This document shows, one piece after another, positions 15,892-24,055 of a stretch of DNA of 44,279 nucleotides. Each line of letters opens with the position of its first letter. The first letter of the stretch is position 1. The stretch lies in contig NZ_VJZC01000025.1 in assembly GCF_009377185.1 (NCBI RefSeq), positions 1-44,279 on the forward strand, read 5' to 3'. The DNA is from Streptomyces spongiae. GTDB taxonomy: Bacteria; Actinomycetota; Actinomycetes; Streptomycetales; Streptomycetaceae. The position numbers and the translations under genes are program-made. The notes under the pieces were generated by a model. The model was given only the letters and a program-made list of their open reading frames with translations. It made no database searches and was not told the origin of the DNA.

Positions 15892-15930
15892 GACGAGTCG
15901 CACTCTCGGGGGCGAACCCTCGGGAGGGGA

Positions 15931-15955
15931 GCAGTGGACGCCCTCCGTCCACTGC
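15931..15955. promoter_or_regulatory. 10-bp perfect inverted repeat upstream of DHA2 pump
   Basis: GCAGTGGACG (15931-15940) and CGTCCACTGC (15946-15955) are exact reverse complements separated by 5 bp, 40 bp upstream of the MFS start and 90 bp after the XdhC stop. Efflux-pump genes are often repressed by TetR or MarR proteins binding such sites. It could also be a terminator for the upstream operon, but no T-run follows on the minus strand. Confidence 0.5.
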
Positions 15956-16046
15956 GTTGTCCTCCGTTCGACCGTACGCCCGCACCAAGGGCGTTACCAC
16001 TCGATCAATGTCACCCCGGCAGGGCGAGGCCGCGCCCCACCCCGCT

Positions 16047-17225
16047 TCAGGCTGCCGCCACGGCGCCCCGCTCACCCCCGTCACGGTGGATCGGGGTTTC
16101 CGAGCCGGTCAGCGGGACGCCCGTGCCGCCCCTGCGCAGAGCGACGATCTCCGCCGCGATGGACAGGGCGGTCTCCTCGGGAGTCCGGGCGCCGAGGTCG
16201 AGGCCGATCGGTGACCTGAGGCGGGCCAACTCCCCATCGGTCACACCCACTTCGCGTAGCCGCTTCTCGCGGTCGGAGTGGGTGCGGCGTGAGCCCATCG
16301 CGCCGACGAAGGCGACCGGCATCCGCAGCGCCTCCTTGAGCAGCGGCACGTCGAACTTGGCGTCGTGGGTGAGCACGCACAGCACCGTGCGCGCGTCGGT
16401 CGCCGTGCTCCGCAGATAGCGGTGCGGCCAGTCGACGACGATGTCGTCGGCCTCGGGAAAGCGGGCCCGGGTGGCGAAGACGGGGCGGGCGTCGCACACG
16501 GTCACGTGGTAGCCGAGGAACTTGCCCGCGCGCACCAGCGCCGCCGCGAAGTCGATCGCACCGAAGACGATCATGCGCGGTGGTGGCACGCTCGACTCGA
16601 CGAGCAGGGTGATGCCGCCGGGGCAGTGGGATCCGTCCTCGGAGAGCTGGACCGTTCCGGTGGTGCCGGTGTCCAGCAGGGCCCGGGCCTGGGCGAGCGC
16701 CGTGCGGTCCAGGTCGGGGTGGCCGCCGAGACCGCCTTCGTACGTTCCCCCGGACTCCGCCCGGGGGAACCCCCATTTCGCTTCGTTCGGGCGTACGAGC
16801 AGGGCCTGGCCGAGGAGTTCGGCCGGGCCCCGGACCACCCGGGCGAGGGCTGTCGGCTCGCCCTGGGCCGCGGCCGACAGCGCCGCACGGAACACGTCCC
16901 GCACGGGCGCGTGCGCGCCGACCGGTGTGACCAGGATGTCGATGACCCCGCCGCAGGTCAGCCCGACCGCGAAGGCGTCCTCGTCGCTGTAGCCGAAGCG
17001 CTCCCGCACGGTCCGGCCGTCCGCCAACGCCTGTTGGCACAGCTCGTACACCGCGCCTTCCACACAGCCGCCGGAGACCGAGCCGATGGCCGTGCCCTCG
17101 CTGTCGACGGCGAGGGCGGCGCCGGGGCCGCGCGGTGCGCTGCCGCTGACGCCCACCACGGTGGCGACGGCGAAGTCCCGGCCCTCCTCGGCCCAGCGGT
17201 TCAACTCGGCGGCGATGTCAAGCAT
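16047..17225 (-). CDS. xdhC: XdhC/CoxF/PaoD-like molybdenum cofactor insertion protein
   Basis: 392 aa. The N-terminal XdhC/CoxI domain has TVVGVSGSAPRGPGAALAV, the GSVSGGCVEGAVYE segment and VGLTCGGVIDI. The C-terminal Rossmann-like domain has MIVFGAIDFAAALVRAGKFLG and the FVGAMGSRRTHSDREKRL block. Proteins of this family bind Moco, promote its sulfuration and insert it into xanthine-dehydrogenase-type enzymes. The ATG overlaps the Mo-subunit stop by 8 bp, making it the last gene of the operon. Residues of about 144-161 (RPNEAKWGFPRAESGGTYE) are encoded by a hairpin-containing repeat (16741-16795) that appears to be an in-frame insertion. Confidence 0.9.
   Translation of the reverse strand: MLDIAAELNRWAEEGRDFAVATVVGVSGSAPRGPGAALAVDSEGTAIGSVSGGCVEGAVYELCQQALADGRTVRERFGYSDEDAFAVGLTCGGVIDILVTPVGAHAPVRDVFRAALSAAAQGEPTALARVVRGPAELLGQALLVRPNEAKWGFPRAESGGTYEGGLGGHPDLDRTALAQARALLDTGTTGTVQLSEDGSHCPGGITLLVESSVPPPRMIVFGAIDFAAALVRAGKFLGYHVTVCDARPVFATRARFPEADDIVVDWPHRYLRSTATDARTVLCVLTHDAKFDVPLLKEALRMPVAFVGAMGSRRTHSDREKRLREVGVTDGELARLRSPIGLDLGARTPEETALSIAAEIVALRRGGTGVPLTGSETPIHRDGGERGAVAAA
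16741..16795. repeat. Probable interspersed repeat inserted in frame in xdhC
   Basis: The segment contains a TTCCCCCGG-actccgc-CCGGGGGAA stem-loop (16745-16769) followed by CCCCCATTTCGCTTCGTTCGG. Streptomyces genomes carry many dispersed GGGGG/CCCCC hairpin repeats next to CGAAGCGAA-type sequence. Here it adds about 18 residues between the two XdhC domains without breaking the frame. Confidence 0.5.
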
Positions 17226-19344
17226 GTCCGCCTGCCGTGAGGACGCGGTCCGGCCGGATGGGCAGGTTGCGGTGGCGTACTCCGGTCGCGTGCCACACCG
17301 CGTTGGCGACCGCCGCGGCCGCGCCCACGATGCCGATCTCGCCGATGCCCTTGATGCCGACCGGGTCCTCCGGGTCCACGTCGTCCACCCAGTCCGCCTC
17401 GATGTACGGAACGTCGGCGTGCGCGGCGACGTGGTAGCCCGCGAGGTCGGCGCCGTAGTGACCGCCGGTGGCCCGGTCCCGGACCGCCTCCTCGTGCAGG
17501 GCCATGGAGATGCCCCAGGTCATGCCGCCGACGAACTGGTTGCGGGCGGTCAGGGGGTTGACGATACGGCCCGCCGCGAACATGCCGAGCATGCGTCGCA
17601 CCCGCACCTCGCCGGTGGCGGGGTCCACGGCGACCTCGGCGAACTGCGCTCCGAACGAGTGCCGTTCCTTCTGGGAGAGGGCACCGATGGCCGCGGTGGT
17701 GTCCGACCGCACGGTGATCCCCTCCGGCGGGACACCGGTGTTCAGCGCGAGCCGCTCCCGCAGCTCGTCGGCTGCGAGGGTGACCGCCCACGCCCAGGAG
17801 CGGGTGCCCATCGAACCGCCGGCGAGCATCGCCGGCCCGAGGTCACTGTCCCCGATGCGCACACGGACCTGATCCGGTGTGGTCTCCAGGGCGTCGGCGG
17901 CGACCAGGGTGAGCGCGGTGCGGGCTCCTGTTCCGATGTCCGCAGCGTTGACCCGCACGGTGAAGGTGCCGTCCGCCTCCGCGGTCACGGCCGCCGTGGA
18001 GGGCCCGGCTCCCGCGCCGAAGGAGGCTGCCGCCGTGCCGGTGCCGAGCAGCCAGCGGCCGTCGCGGCGAACACCGGGGCGCGGGTCACGGTCCGCCCAG
18101 CCGAACCGGCGGGCGCCCTCCCGGAAGCAGGCGATCAGGTTGCGGCTGCTGAACGGCAGTCCGGAGACGGGGCCCCGCTCGGGCTCGTTGCGTACCCGCA
18201 GTTCGATCGGGTCGATCCCCACCTTCTCGGCGAGTTCGTCGAACGCCGACTCCAGCGCGAACGACCCCGGCGCCTCACCGGGCGCCCGCATGAACGTCGG
18301 CGTCGGCACGTCGAGCCGTACGACCCGGTTGGCCGTGTGGTGGGCGTCGGCGTCGTACATCGTCCGGGCCGGCCCGGCGCTGGACTCGATGAACTCGTGC
18401 ACGGTCGAGGTGGCGCTCAGGGAGCTGTGGTCCAGTGCGCGCAGCCGTCCGTCGGCGTCGGCACCGAGCCTGACCCGCTGTGTGGTCGGGCTGCGGTAGC
18501 CGGCGAGCGAGAACATCTGACGGCGCGTCATGACGACGCGGACGGGACGCTGGAGGACGGTCGCGGCCATCACCGCGGCCACCTGGTGCGCGCGGAGGCC
18601 CTTGCTCCCGAAGCCGCCGCCGACGTGTTCGGACCGCACCCGTACCGAGCCCGGGTCGAGGGAGAACATGTTCGCGATCTCGCCCGCGACCCACGTGGTG
18701 CCCTGGTTCGAGTCGACGACCTCCAGCCGCCCGCCGTCCCAGAGTGCCGTCGCCGCGTGCGGCTCCATCGGGTTGTGATGCTCTTCCGGAGTGGTGTACT
18801 CGGCGTCCACGACGGTGGCGGACGCGCCGAGTTCGGCCTCCAGGTCACCCTTCTCCGTCACCGCGGGACTGAAGCCGTCCAGCGTGTACGCGTCCGGGCG
18901 GTCGGCGGAGAACGCGATGTCGTGCGGCTCCTGTTCGTAGTGCACGGCGAGCACTTCGGCGGCTTCCCTGGCCTGTTCGGACGTCTCGGCGACGACCAGC
19001 GCCACCGGCCAGCCCACGTGCGGCACCCGGTCGTGCTGGAAGACGGCCGCGGTGGGATCGGGTTTGCCGAGCATGCCCATGTAGTCGGTGTCGAGGGGCG
19101 GGGCGTTCTCGTTGTGGAGCACGGTGAGCACGCCCGGCATGGCGAGGACGGGTGCGGTCTCGATCGAGCGGATACGACCACGGGCGGCGGTCGACAACAC
19201 CAGCCAGCCGTGGGCGAGTTCGGCGAAGGGTATCTCGCCCGCGTACCGGGCCGTACCCGTCACCTTGTCGCGGCCTTCCACACGGGTGTGCGCGGTGCCG
19301 ACGGAAGCCTTGACCGCCCTGGTCCCGGTCGTTGCGGTGGTCAT
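17218..19344 (-). CDS. Molybdopterin-binding subunit of xanthine dehydrogenase-family aldehyde oxidoreductase (PaoC/YagR-like)
   Basis: 708 aa. The N-terminal aldehyde oxidase a/b hammerhead domain has VTGTARYAGEIPFAELAHGWL. The Moco-binding region has HVGGGFGSKGLRAHQVAA and the MRAPGEAPGSFALESAFDEL segment. The putative catalytic Glu is in GIKGIGEIGIVG near residue 670, the position occupied in E. coli PaoC. The length and the GEIGIVG ending fit the PaoC/YagR branch, which oxidises aromatic and other aldehydes, better than the classical purine XdhB. The ATG overlaps the FAD-subunit stop (ATGA), and XdhC follows with an 8-bp overlap. The substrate is not proven by sequence. Confidence 0.9.
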   Translation of the reverse strand: MTTATTGTRAVKASVGTAHTRVEGRDKVTGTARYAGEIPFAELAHGWLVLSTAARGRIRSIETAPVLAMPGVLTVLHNENAPPLDTDYMGMLGKPDPTAAVFQHDRVPHVGWPVALVVAETSEQAREAAEVLAVHYEQEPHDIAFSADRPDAYTLDGFSPAVTEKGDLEAELGASATVVDAEYTTPEEHHNPMEPHAATALWDGGRLEVVDSNQGTTWVAGEIANMFSLDPGSVRVRSEHVGGGFGSKGLRAHQVAAVMAATVLQRPVRVVMTRRQMFSLAGYRSPTTQRVRLGADADGRLRALDHSSLSATSTVHEFIESSAGPARTMYDADAHHTANRVVRLDVPTPTFMRAPGEAPGSFALESAFDELAEKVGIDPIELRVRNEPERGPVSGLPFSSRNLIACFREGARRFGWADRDPRPGVRRDGRWLLGTGTAAASFGAGAGPSTAAVTAEADGTFTVRVNAADIGTGARTALTLVAADALETTPDQVRVRIGDSDLGPAMLAGGSMGTRSWAWAVTLAADELRERLALNTGVPPEGITVRSDTTAAIGALSQKERHSFGAQFAEVAVDPATGEVRVRRMLGMFAAGRIVNPLTARNQFVGGMTWGISMALHEEAVRDRATGGHYGADLAGYHVAAHADVPYIEADWVDDVDPEDPVGIKGIGEIGIVGAAAAVANAVWHATGVRHRNLPIRPDRVLTAGGHA

Positions 19345-20333
19345 CGGGCGGCCTCCTCGGCGAGTTCGGTCAGCACGGCCACCACGAGGTTGCGCATCAG
19401 GGTGACCTTGTATCCGTTGTGCGGCAGCGGCTTCGCGGCGGCCAGTTCGGCGTCCGCGGCGGCGGCGAAGGCAGCGGCGTCGGCCGGTGCCCCGACGAGT
19501 GCGCGTTCGGCCGTGCGGGCCCGCCACGGGTGGGAGGCGACGGCCCCGAAGGCCAGGCGCACATCGCGGACGACGCCGTCCCGGGCGTCGAGCGCGGCTG
19601 CTATCGAGCCGATCGCGAACGCGTACGAGGCACGCTCACGCACCTTCCGGTAACGGGAGTGCGCGGCGACCGGGGCGGGCGGCAGAGTCACGCCGGTGAT
19701 CAGGGCGCCCGGCGGGAGGGCGGTCTCCAGGTGCGGGGTGTCGCCCACGGGCAGGTAGAACTCGGCGAGCGGCAACTCACCGGGCCCGTCGATGGTTTCG
19801 TACGTGATGACGGCGTCGAAGGCGGCCAGTGCCACACCCATGTCGGAGGGGTGGGTGGCCACGCAGTGCTCGGAGGCGCCGAGGATCGCGTGGTTGTGGT
19901 GTTCGCCGGTGGCGGCGGGGCAACCGCTGCCCGGGACACGCTTGTTGCACGGCTTGGTGACGTCGGCGAAGTAGCCGCAGCGGGTGCGCTGGAGCAGGTT
20001 CCCGCCGATGGTGGCCATGTTGCGCAGCTGCCCCGAGGCGCCCGCCAGCACCGCCTGCGCGAGCGCCGGGTAGCGGCCGCGGACCTCGGGGTGCGCGGCG
20101 AGGTCGCTGTTGGTGACCGTCGCGCCGATCCGCAGGCCCCCGTCGCCGGTCACCTCGATGTGGTCCAGGGGCAGTTCCCGGACGTCGACGAGCTGTGCGG
20201 GCCGCTCGACGCCGGTCTTCATCAGGTCGACGAGGTTGGTGCCGCCGCCGAGGAAGCGGGCGTCCGGATCGGCGTCGAGCAGAGCGACGGCTCCGGAGAC
20301 ATCGAGCGCGCGCTGGTAGGTGAACTCCCTCAT
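19341..20333 (-). CDS. FAD-binding subunit of molybdenum hydroxylase (PaoB-like, with extra Fe-S cysteines)
   Basis: 330 aa of the CO-dehydrogenase flavoprotein family. FAD-binding motifs are FLGGGTNLVDLMKTG (residues about 28-42) and GQLRNMATIGGNLLQRT. Immediately after comes RCGYFADVTKPCNKRVPGSG, CPAA and later SEHC, four cysteines in the arrangement that binds an additional [4Fe-4S] cluster in E. coli PaoB. The cluster lets PaoABC use an electron acceptor other than NAD+; I infer the same here. The C-terminal domain contains YRKVRERASYAFAIGSIAAA. ATGA overlaps join it to both neighbouring subunit genes. Confidence 0.9.
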   Translation of the reverse strand: MREFTYQRALDVSGAVALLDADPDARFLGGGTNLVDLMKTGVERPAQLVDVRELPLDHIEVTGDGGLRIGATVTNSDLAAHPEVRGRYPALAQAVLAGASGQLRNMATIGGNLLQRTRCGYFADVTKPCNKRVPGSGCPAATGEHHNHAILGASEHCVATHPSDMGVALAAFDAVITYETIDGPGELPLAEFYLPVGDTPHLETALPPGALITGVTLPPAPVAAHSRYRKVRERASYAFAIGSIAAALDARDGVVRDVRLAFGAVASHPWRARTAERALVGAPADAAAFAAAADAELAAAKPLPHNGYKVTLMRNLVVAVLTELAEEAAR

Positions 20334-20917
20334 GCCGCCGCTCCTTCGGTCTCGACGCCCTCGGTCTGCGCTGCTTCCGTTTCGATGCCGGCCGCCCGGG
20401 CGACGGCCTGGACGATCGACACGTACGCGCCGCAGCGGCACAGGTTGCCGCTCATCCGCTCCCGGATCTCCTCCGGGGTCAGGGGCGGTGGTGCGGCTGC
20501 GGGGCGGACGTCGTCGGTGGCGGCGCTGGGCCAGCCCGCCGCGTGCTCCTCGATCACCGCGATCGCCGAACAGATCTGGCCGGGCGTGCAGTAACCGCAC
20601 TGATAACCGTCCAGGTCGAGGAACGCCTGCTGCACCGGGTGCAGCTTCTCACCCTGGGCCACGCCCTCGATGGTGGTGATCTCACGCCCCTCGGCCGCGA
20701 CCGCCAGCTGCAGGCAGGACACGGCCCGGCGTCCGTCCAGCAGGACCGTGCAGGCACCGCACTGCCCCTGGTCACAGCCCTTCTTGGTGCCGGTCAGATC
20801 GAGGCGCTCCCGCAGGGCGTCGAGCAGGGTCGTGCGGTGGTCGACCGTCAGCGTGTGCTTCTCGCCGTTGATGTTCAAAGTGACGGCACTGTTCGTCGAC
20901 GAGGGGGCTGGGGCCAT
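20330..20917 (-). CDS. 2Fe-2S subunit of molybdenum hydroxylase (PaoA/XdhC-small type)
   Basis: 195 aa carrying two [2Fe-2S] clusters. The plant-type ferredoxin domain has GCDQGQCGACTVLLDGRRAVSC, spanning C-x4-C-x2-C and the distal Cys. The alpha-helical domain has YQCGYCTPGQIC and GNLCRCGAY. It relays electrons from Moco to FAD. The C terminus is rich in Glu, Ala and Thr. I start it at the ATG at 20917, with AAGAAGG about 8 nt upstream. No Tat signal is visible, unlike the periplasmic E. coli PaoA, so the complex is probably cytoplasmic. It is the first gene of the operon, divergent from a TetR gene. Confidence 0.91.
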   Translation of the reverse strand: MAPAPSSTNSAVTLNINGEKHTLTVDHRTTLLDALRERLDLTGTKKGCDQGQCGACTVLLDGRRAVSCLQLAVAAEGREITTIEGVAQGEKLHPVQQAFLDLDGYQCGYCTPGQICSAIAVIEEHAAGWPSAATDDVRPAAAPPPLTPEEIRERMSGNLCRCGAYVSIVQAVARAAGIETEAAQTEGVETEGAAA

Positions 20918-21043
20918 GATCAGCCTTCTTTCGCGTATCCGGAGCACGTCCGGGGGACGATCCGGTAGGCAGACAAATCAGCAAGGGCATATAAGGAAGG
21001 GCGTGCGGCGAACGGCCACCGGTTGACGACACCGCCCGCTTTC

Positions 21044-21062
21044 GCAGGTAAGGTAGACCTAA
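21044..21062. promoter_or_regulatory. Iron-box-like sequence (DmdR/IdeR-type)
   Basis: GCAGGTAAGGTAGACCTAA matches about 13 of 19 positions of the actinobacterial iron box TTAGGTTAGGCTCACCTAA as I know it, including AGGT-n-AGG and ACCTAA. It lies in the divergent region between the Fe-S/Mo operon and TetR, abutting operator 1. It may be fortuitous. Confidence 0.3.
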
Positions 21063-21063
21063 C

Positions 21064-21077
21064 CGGACAGCTGTCCG
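21064..21077. promoter_or_regulatory. TetR operator 1
   Basis: CGGACAGCTGTCCG is a perfect 14-bp palindrome located 75 bp before the TetR start and 147 bp before the 2Fe-2S subunit start. A near-identical copy follows 29 bp downstream (start to start), the usual picture for TetR autorepression and control of a divergent operon. Confidence 0.7.
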
Positions 21078-21092
21078 CTCACAGAAACGTAA

Positions 21093-21106
21093 CGGACAAC
21101 TGTCCG
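21093..21106. promoter_or_regulatory. TetR operator 2
   Basis: CGGACAACTGTCCG differs from operator 1 at a single central base. The flanks are also similar (GGTTA next to one side of each site, in opposite orientation). The two sites probably bind two TetR dimers. Confidence 0.7.
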
Positions 21107-21151
21107 GTTAAGCAAGGACGGGATCCGGCCACGAGCCCGTGAGGAGGACGA

Positions 21152-21730
21152 GTGCGGCAGAAGAAGGACGCACCCCTGCGCTCGGACGCGCAGCGCAATC
21201 GCGAGCGCATCCTGGAGGTCGCGCTGGGCGAGCTCACGCTCTGCGCCGACGCCCCGCTGAGCGCGATCGCCAAGAAGGCGGGCGTCGGGCAGGGCACGTT
21301 CTACCGGAACTTCCCCAATCGCGAGGCGCTCGTCCTCGAGATCTACCGTCACGAGATGCGGCAGGTCGCCGACAGCGCGGCCCAGTTGCTGACGACCCGG
21401 GAGCCCGACCGGGCGCTGCGCGAGTGGATGGACCACCTCGCCCGGTTCGCCATGACCAAGGCCGGCCTGGCGGACGCGATCCGCCAGGCCACCAGCACAC
21501 CGGGAAGCCCGGGGAAACCAGGACACACCCAGTTGATCTCCGCGGCCGAGCTCCTGCTCCGCGCCGCCGAGGAGGCCGGCACCATCCGCCCGGGAGTGAC
21601 GGCGGACGACTTCCTCCTCGCCATCGCCGGACTCTGGCAGATCGACCCCCACCTGGACTGGCAGACGCGCACCACCCGACTGCTGGACCTCGTCATGGAC
21701 GGCCTGCGCGCGGGAGCGCCCGGACGCTGA
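21152..21730 (+). CDS. TetR/AcrR family transcriptional regulator
   Basis: 192 aa. The N-terminal HTH covers residues 10-57 (RSDAQRNRERILEVALGE, then SAIAKKAGVGQGTFYRNFPN), with the canonical G-x-G-T-F/Y-Y-x-x-F-x-x-(K/R) recognition helix. The C-terminal ligand domain is all-helical and not diagnostic. The GTG start has GAGGAGG six nt upstream. It is divergent from the molybdenum hydroxylase operon with two matching palindromes between them, so it most likely represses that operon and itself and is released by the substrate aldehyde or a related molecule. Regulation of the downstream Liv-type ABC genes is possible but unsupported. Confidence 0.9.
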   Translation: MRQKKDAPLRSDAQRNRERILEVALGELTLCADAPLSAIAKKAGVGQGTFYRNFPNREALVLEIYRHEMRQVADSAAQLLTTREPDRALREWMDHLARFAMTKAGLADAIRQATSTPGSPGKPGHTQLISAAELLLRAAEEAGTIRPGVTADDFLLAIAGLWQIDPHLDWQTRTTRLLDLVMDGLRAGAPGR

Positions 21731-21933
21731 ACGCCTCCCGCCCCGGCCGTGCCCCACACGGCCCCCGTCTGCTCAGACGCCACATCAAGGACAACTGGTG
21801 CGTGCACAACGGTTGTCCGGATCGGCACGACGCGGCTTAAATACTGGGCAAAGCATCCGAGGAATGCGCTTTCCCGCACCACGTAATGCCGGCCGACCCA
21901 TGAGGGTGTCCAGCCGACGAGGGGTGTCCAGCG

Positions 21934-23160
21934 ATGACCAGAACGCACCGTCTGCAAGCAAGAATCGCCCTCAGCACGTTATCCCTGATGCTCACCACCA
22001 GCGCCTGCGTCTCGGGCTCCGGTTCCCAGGATTCGTCCGATGACCCCATCGTGATCGGCGTCTCCCTACCACTGACCGGTGACTTCTCCGAACCCGGCAA
22101 GGGCGTCGAACGGGGCTACAAGGCCTGGGCGAAGATCGTCAACGACAAGGGCGGACTCCTCGGCCGCAAGGTCGAGTTGAAGATCCTCGACGACCAGTCC
22201 AACGCCGACCGCGTCGTCTCCGACTACGAGCAACTGATCGGCAGGGACGAGGTCGACCTCGTCTTCGGCCCCTTCTCCACCCGGCTGGTCGTCCCCTCCG
22301 CGCGCGTCGTCGAGGAGTACGGAATGCTCTTCGTGGAGCCCGCGGGAGCGGCACCGGAGGTCTTCACCCAGGGCTTCGAGAACCTCTTCTACGCGGCTCC
22401 GGCCGTCGCCGACGACCACTACAACCACCTGGCCGAGTACATCCTCGCCATGCCGGAGAGCGAGCGCCCCAAGACCGTCGCGTACGCCGCCATGGACGAC
22501 CCCTTCGCCCAGGGAACCGCGTACGGGCTGAAGGAGAGACTTCAGAAGGCAGGCATCAGGACCGTCACCGACGAGGTCTACCCGCCCAACACCACCGACT
22601 TCGGAAACATCGCCGCCAAGATCGCCGACTCCAAGGCCGACATGGTGGTGGGCGGCACCCAGTACCAGGACGGCGTCAACCTGATCGTCGCCCTCCAACA
22701 GCTGGACTACCAGCCGAAGATGGCCGCCTTCTCGACCGCACCGACCGAGCCGGAGTTCGCCAAGGCCATCGGCAACAAGACCGAGGGGATCCTCGCGCCC
22801 ACCGGGTACACGCAGAAGGCGGACTACCCGAGCAACAAGGAGTTCGTCGAGAAGTACACCAAGCAGTATGGAAAGGCTCCCGAGGAGGACGAGGCCAACG
22901 CCTACACCACGGGCCAGGTCGTCGCCGCCGCCGTCGAGGCGGCCGAGTGCGCCTCCCAGGACCCGGACTGCCAGGACAAGTTGGTGAAGTGGCTGCGCGG
23001 CAACACGGTGGACACCGTCGTCGGCCCCCTGAAGTGGGACGACAAGGGCCGCCCGCAGAGCGCGCACATGATCCAGCAGTGGGTGGACGGCGAGATACAG
23101 ATCGTGCTCCCCGACGCACAGAAGGAAGCCGATCTGGTCTATCCGAAGCCGAAGTGGTGA
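21934..23160 (+). CDS. livK: Branched-chain amino acid-type ABC substrate-binding lipoprotein
   Basis: 408 aa lipoprotein with lipobox LTTSAC. The mature protein is a type I periplasmic-binding (Leu/Ile/Val, urea, amide receptor) fold: IVIGVSLPLTGDFSEPGKGVE, then LGRKVELKILDDQSN and VFGPFSTRLVVPSARVVEEY. Codon 16 in the signal peptide is TTA (21979-21981), the rarest leucine codon in Streptomyces and dependent on the bldA tRNA. The ligand cannot be read from the sequence; the family covers branched amino acids, amides and aromatic acids. It heads a five-gene KHMGF operon. The 203-bp upstream gap (21731-21933) shows no clear promoter. Confidence 0.88.
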   Translation: MTRTHRLQARIALSTLSLMLTTSACVSGSGSQDSSDDPIVIGVSLPLTGDFSEPGKGVERGYKAWAKIVNDKGGLLGRKVELKILDDQSNADRVVSDYEQLIGRDEVDLVFGPFSTRLVVPSARVVEEYGMLFVEPAGAAPEVFTQGFENLFYAAPAVADDHYNHLAEYILAMPESERPKTVAYAAMDDPFAQGTAYGLKERLQKAGIRTVTDEVYPPNTTDFGNIAAKIADSKADMVVGGTQYQDGVNLIVALQQLDYQPKMAAFSTAPTEPEFAKAIGNKTEGILAPTGYTQKADYPSNKEFVEKYTKQYGKAPEEDEANAYTTGQVVAAAVEAAECASQDPDCQDKLVKWLRGNTVDTVVGPLKWDDKGRPQSAHMIQQWVDGEIQIVLPDAQKEADLVYPKPKW

Positions 23161-23167
23161 GCCTGAC

Positions 23168-24055
23168 GTGCCCTCTTTGAGCCTCGTCTTCCAGAGCGTC
23201 GTCCTCGGTGTGCTGTTGGGTGGGCTCTACGCCCTCCTGGCGGCGGGCCTCACCCTCTACTTCGGCGTCATGCGCGTCGTGATGATCGCCCACTCCGCCT
23301 TCCTGATCCTCGCCGCCTACCTCGCCTGGTACGCCCACCGGGAGACCGGCATCGACCCGCTGCTCACCCTCGTCGTCACCGTCCCGCTGTTCTTCGCCGC
23401 CGGGGTCGCCATACAGCGGCTGCTCCTCACCCGCCTGCGCCCGGCGACGCTCACCATGATGTCGGTGCTGCTCACCTTCTCGGTGGCGCTGGTCATCGAG
23501 GGGCTGCTCGGGTACGCGTTCAGCGGCACCCAGCGCCGCATCCGCCTCGGCTACAGCTCGGCGAGCATCGAGTTCTTCGGGGCGCGCGTCGCGGTGGTCA
23601 AGCTGATCGCCTTCGGCATGGCGGCGCTCGCCCTGCTCGGGCTCTACGTCCTCATGAAGCACAGCCGGTTCGGCCAGGCGCTGCGGGCCACCATCCAGCA
23701 CCGCGAGGCCGCCCAACTGCTCGGCATCGACACCGACCGGATCGCCGGGTACGGCTTCGGGCTCGGCCTCGCCACGGCGGCCGTCGGCGGCACGGCACTG
23801 TCCCTCGACACCACCATCTACCCGTCACTGCACTGGCACTGGATCGGACCGCTGATGGCCATCATCGTCGTCGGGGGCCTAGGCAGTGTGCCGGGGGCCG
23901 CCATCGCCGCCATGACCCTGGGCATGCTGCAGAGCCTGCTGCAACTGGAGCTGTCCACCACATGGGCGCAGACCGTGTTCTACGTCGCGCTCTTCGCCAC
24001 CCTGGCGGTCCGGCCGCAGGGATTCTTCGGGGGGCGGCTTGCGCAGAGGTTCTGA
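23168..24055 (+). CDS. livH: Branched-chain amino acid-type ABC permease LivH
   Basis: 295 aa with about 8 hydrophobic segments. Family markers include LLGGLYALLAAGLTLYFGVMR near the N terminus, the cytoplasmic coupling region SRFGQALRATIQHREAAQLLGI, and IIVVGGLGSVPGAAIAAMTLG near the C terminus. It starts at GTG 7 bp after the livK stop and overlaps livM by 17 bp, so expression is coupled. Confidence 0.9.
   Translation: MPSLSLVFQSVVLGVLLGGLYALLAAGLTLYFGVMRVVMIAHSAFLILAAYLAWYAHRETGIDPLLTLVVTVPLFFAAGVAIQRLLLTRLRPATLTMMSVLLTFSVALVIEGLLGYAFSGTQRRIRLGYSSASIEFFGARVAVVKLIAFGMAALALLGLYVLMKHSRFGQALRATIQHREAAQLLGIDTDRIAGYGFGLGLATAAVGGTALSLDTTIYPSLHWHWIGPLMAIIVVGGLGSVPGAAIAAMTLGMLQSLLQLELSTTWAQTVFYVALFATLAVRPQGFFGGRLAQRF

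Noticed and set aside
17086..19653. 855-codon + strand open frame
   Set aside because: It is antisense to the Mo-subunit gene, lacks any recognisable domain and has the low-complexity composition of a GC-rich shadow frame.
21789..21818. GGACAAC...GTTGTCC inverted repeat downstream of TetR
   Set aside because: The half-sites resemble the TetR operators, but they are 16 bp apart instead of contiguous, so binding by the same dimer is doubtful; kept only as a note.
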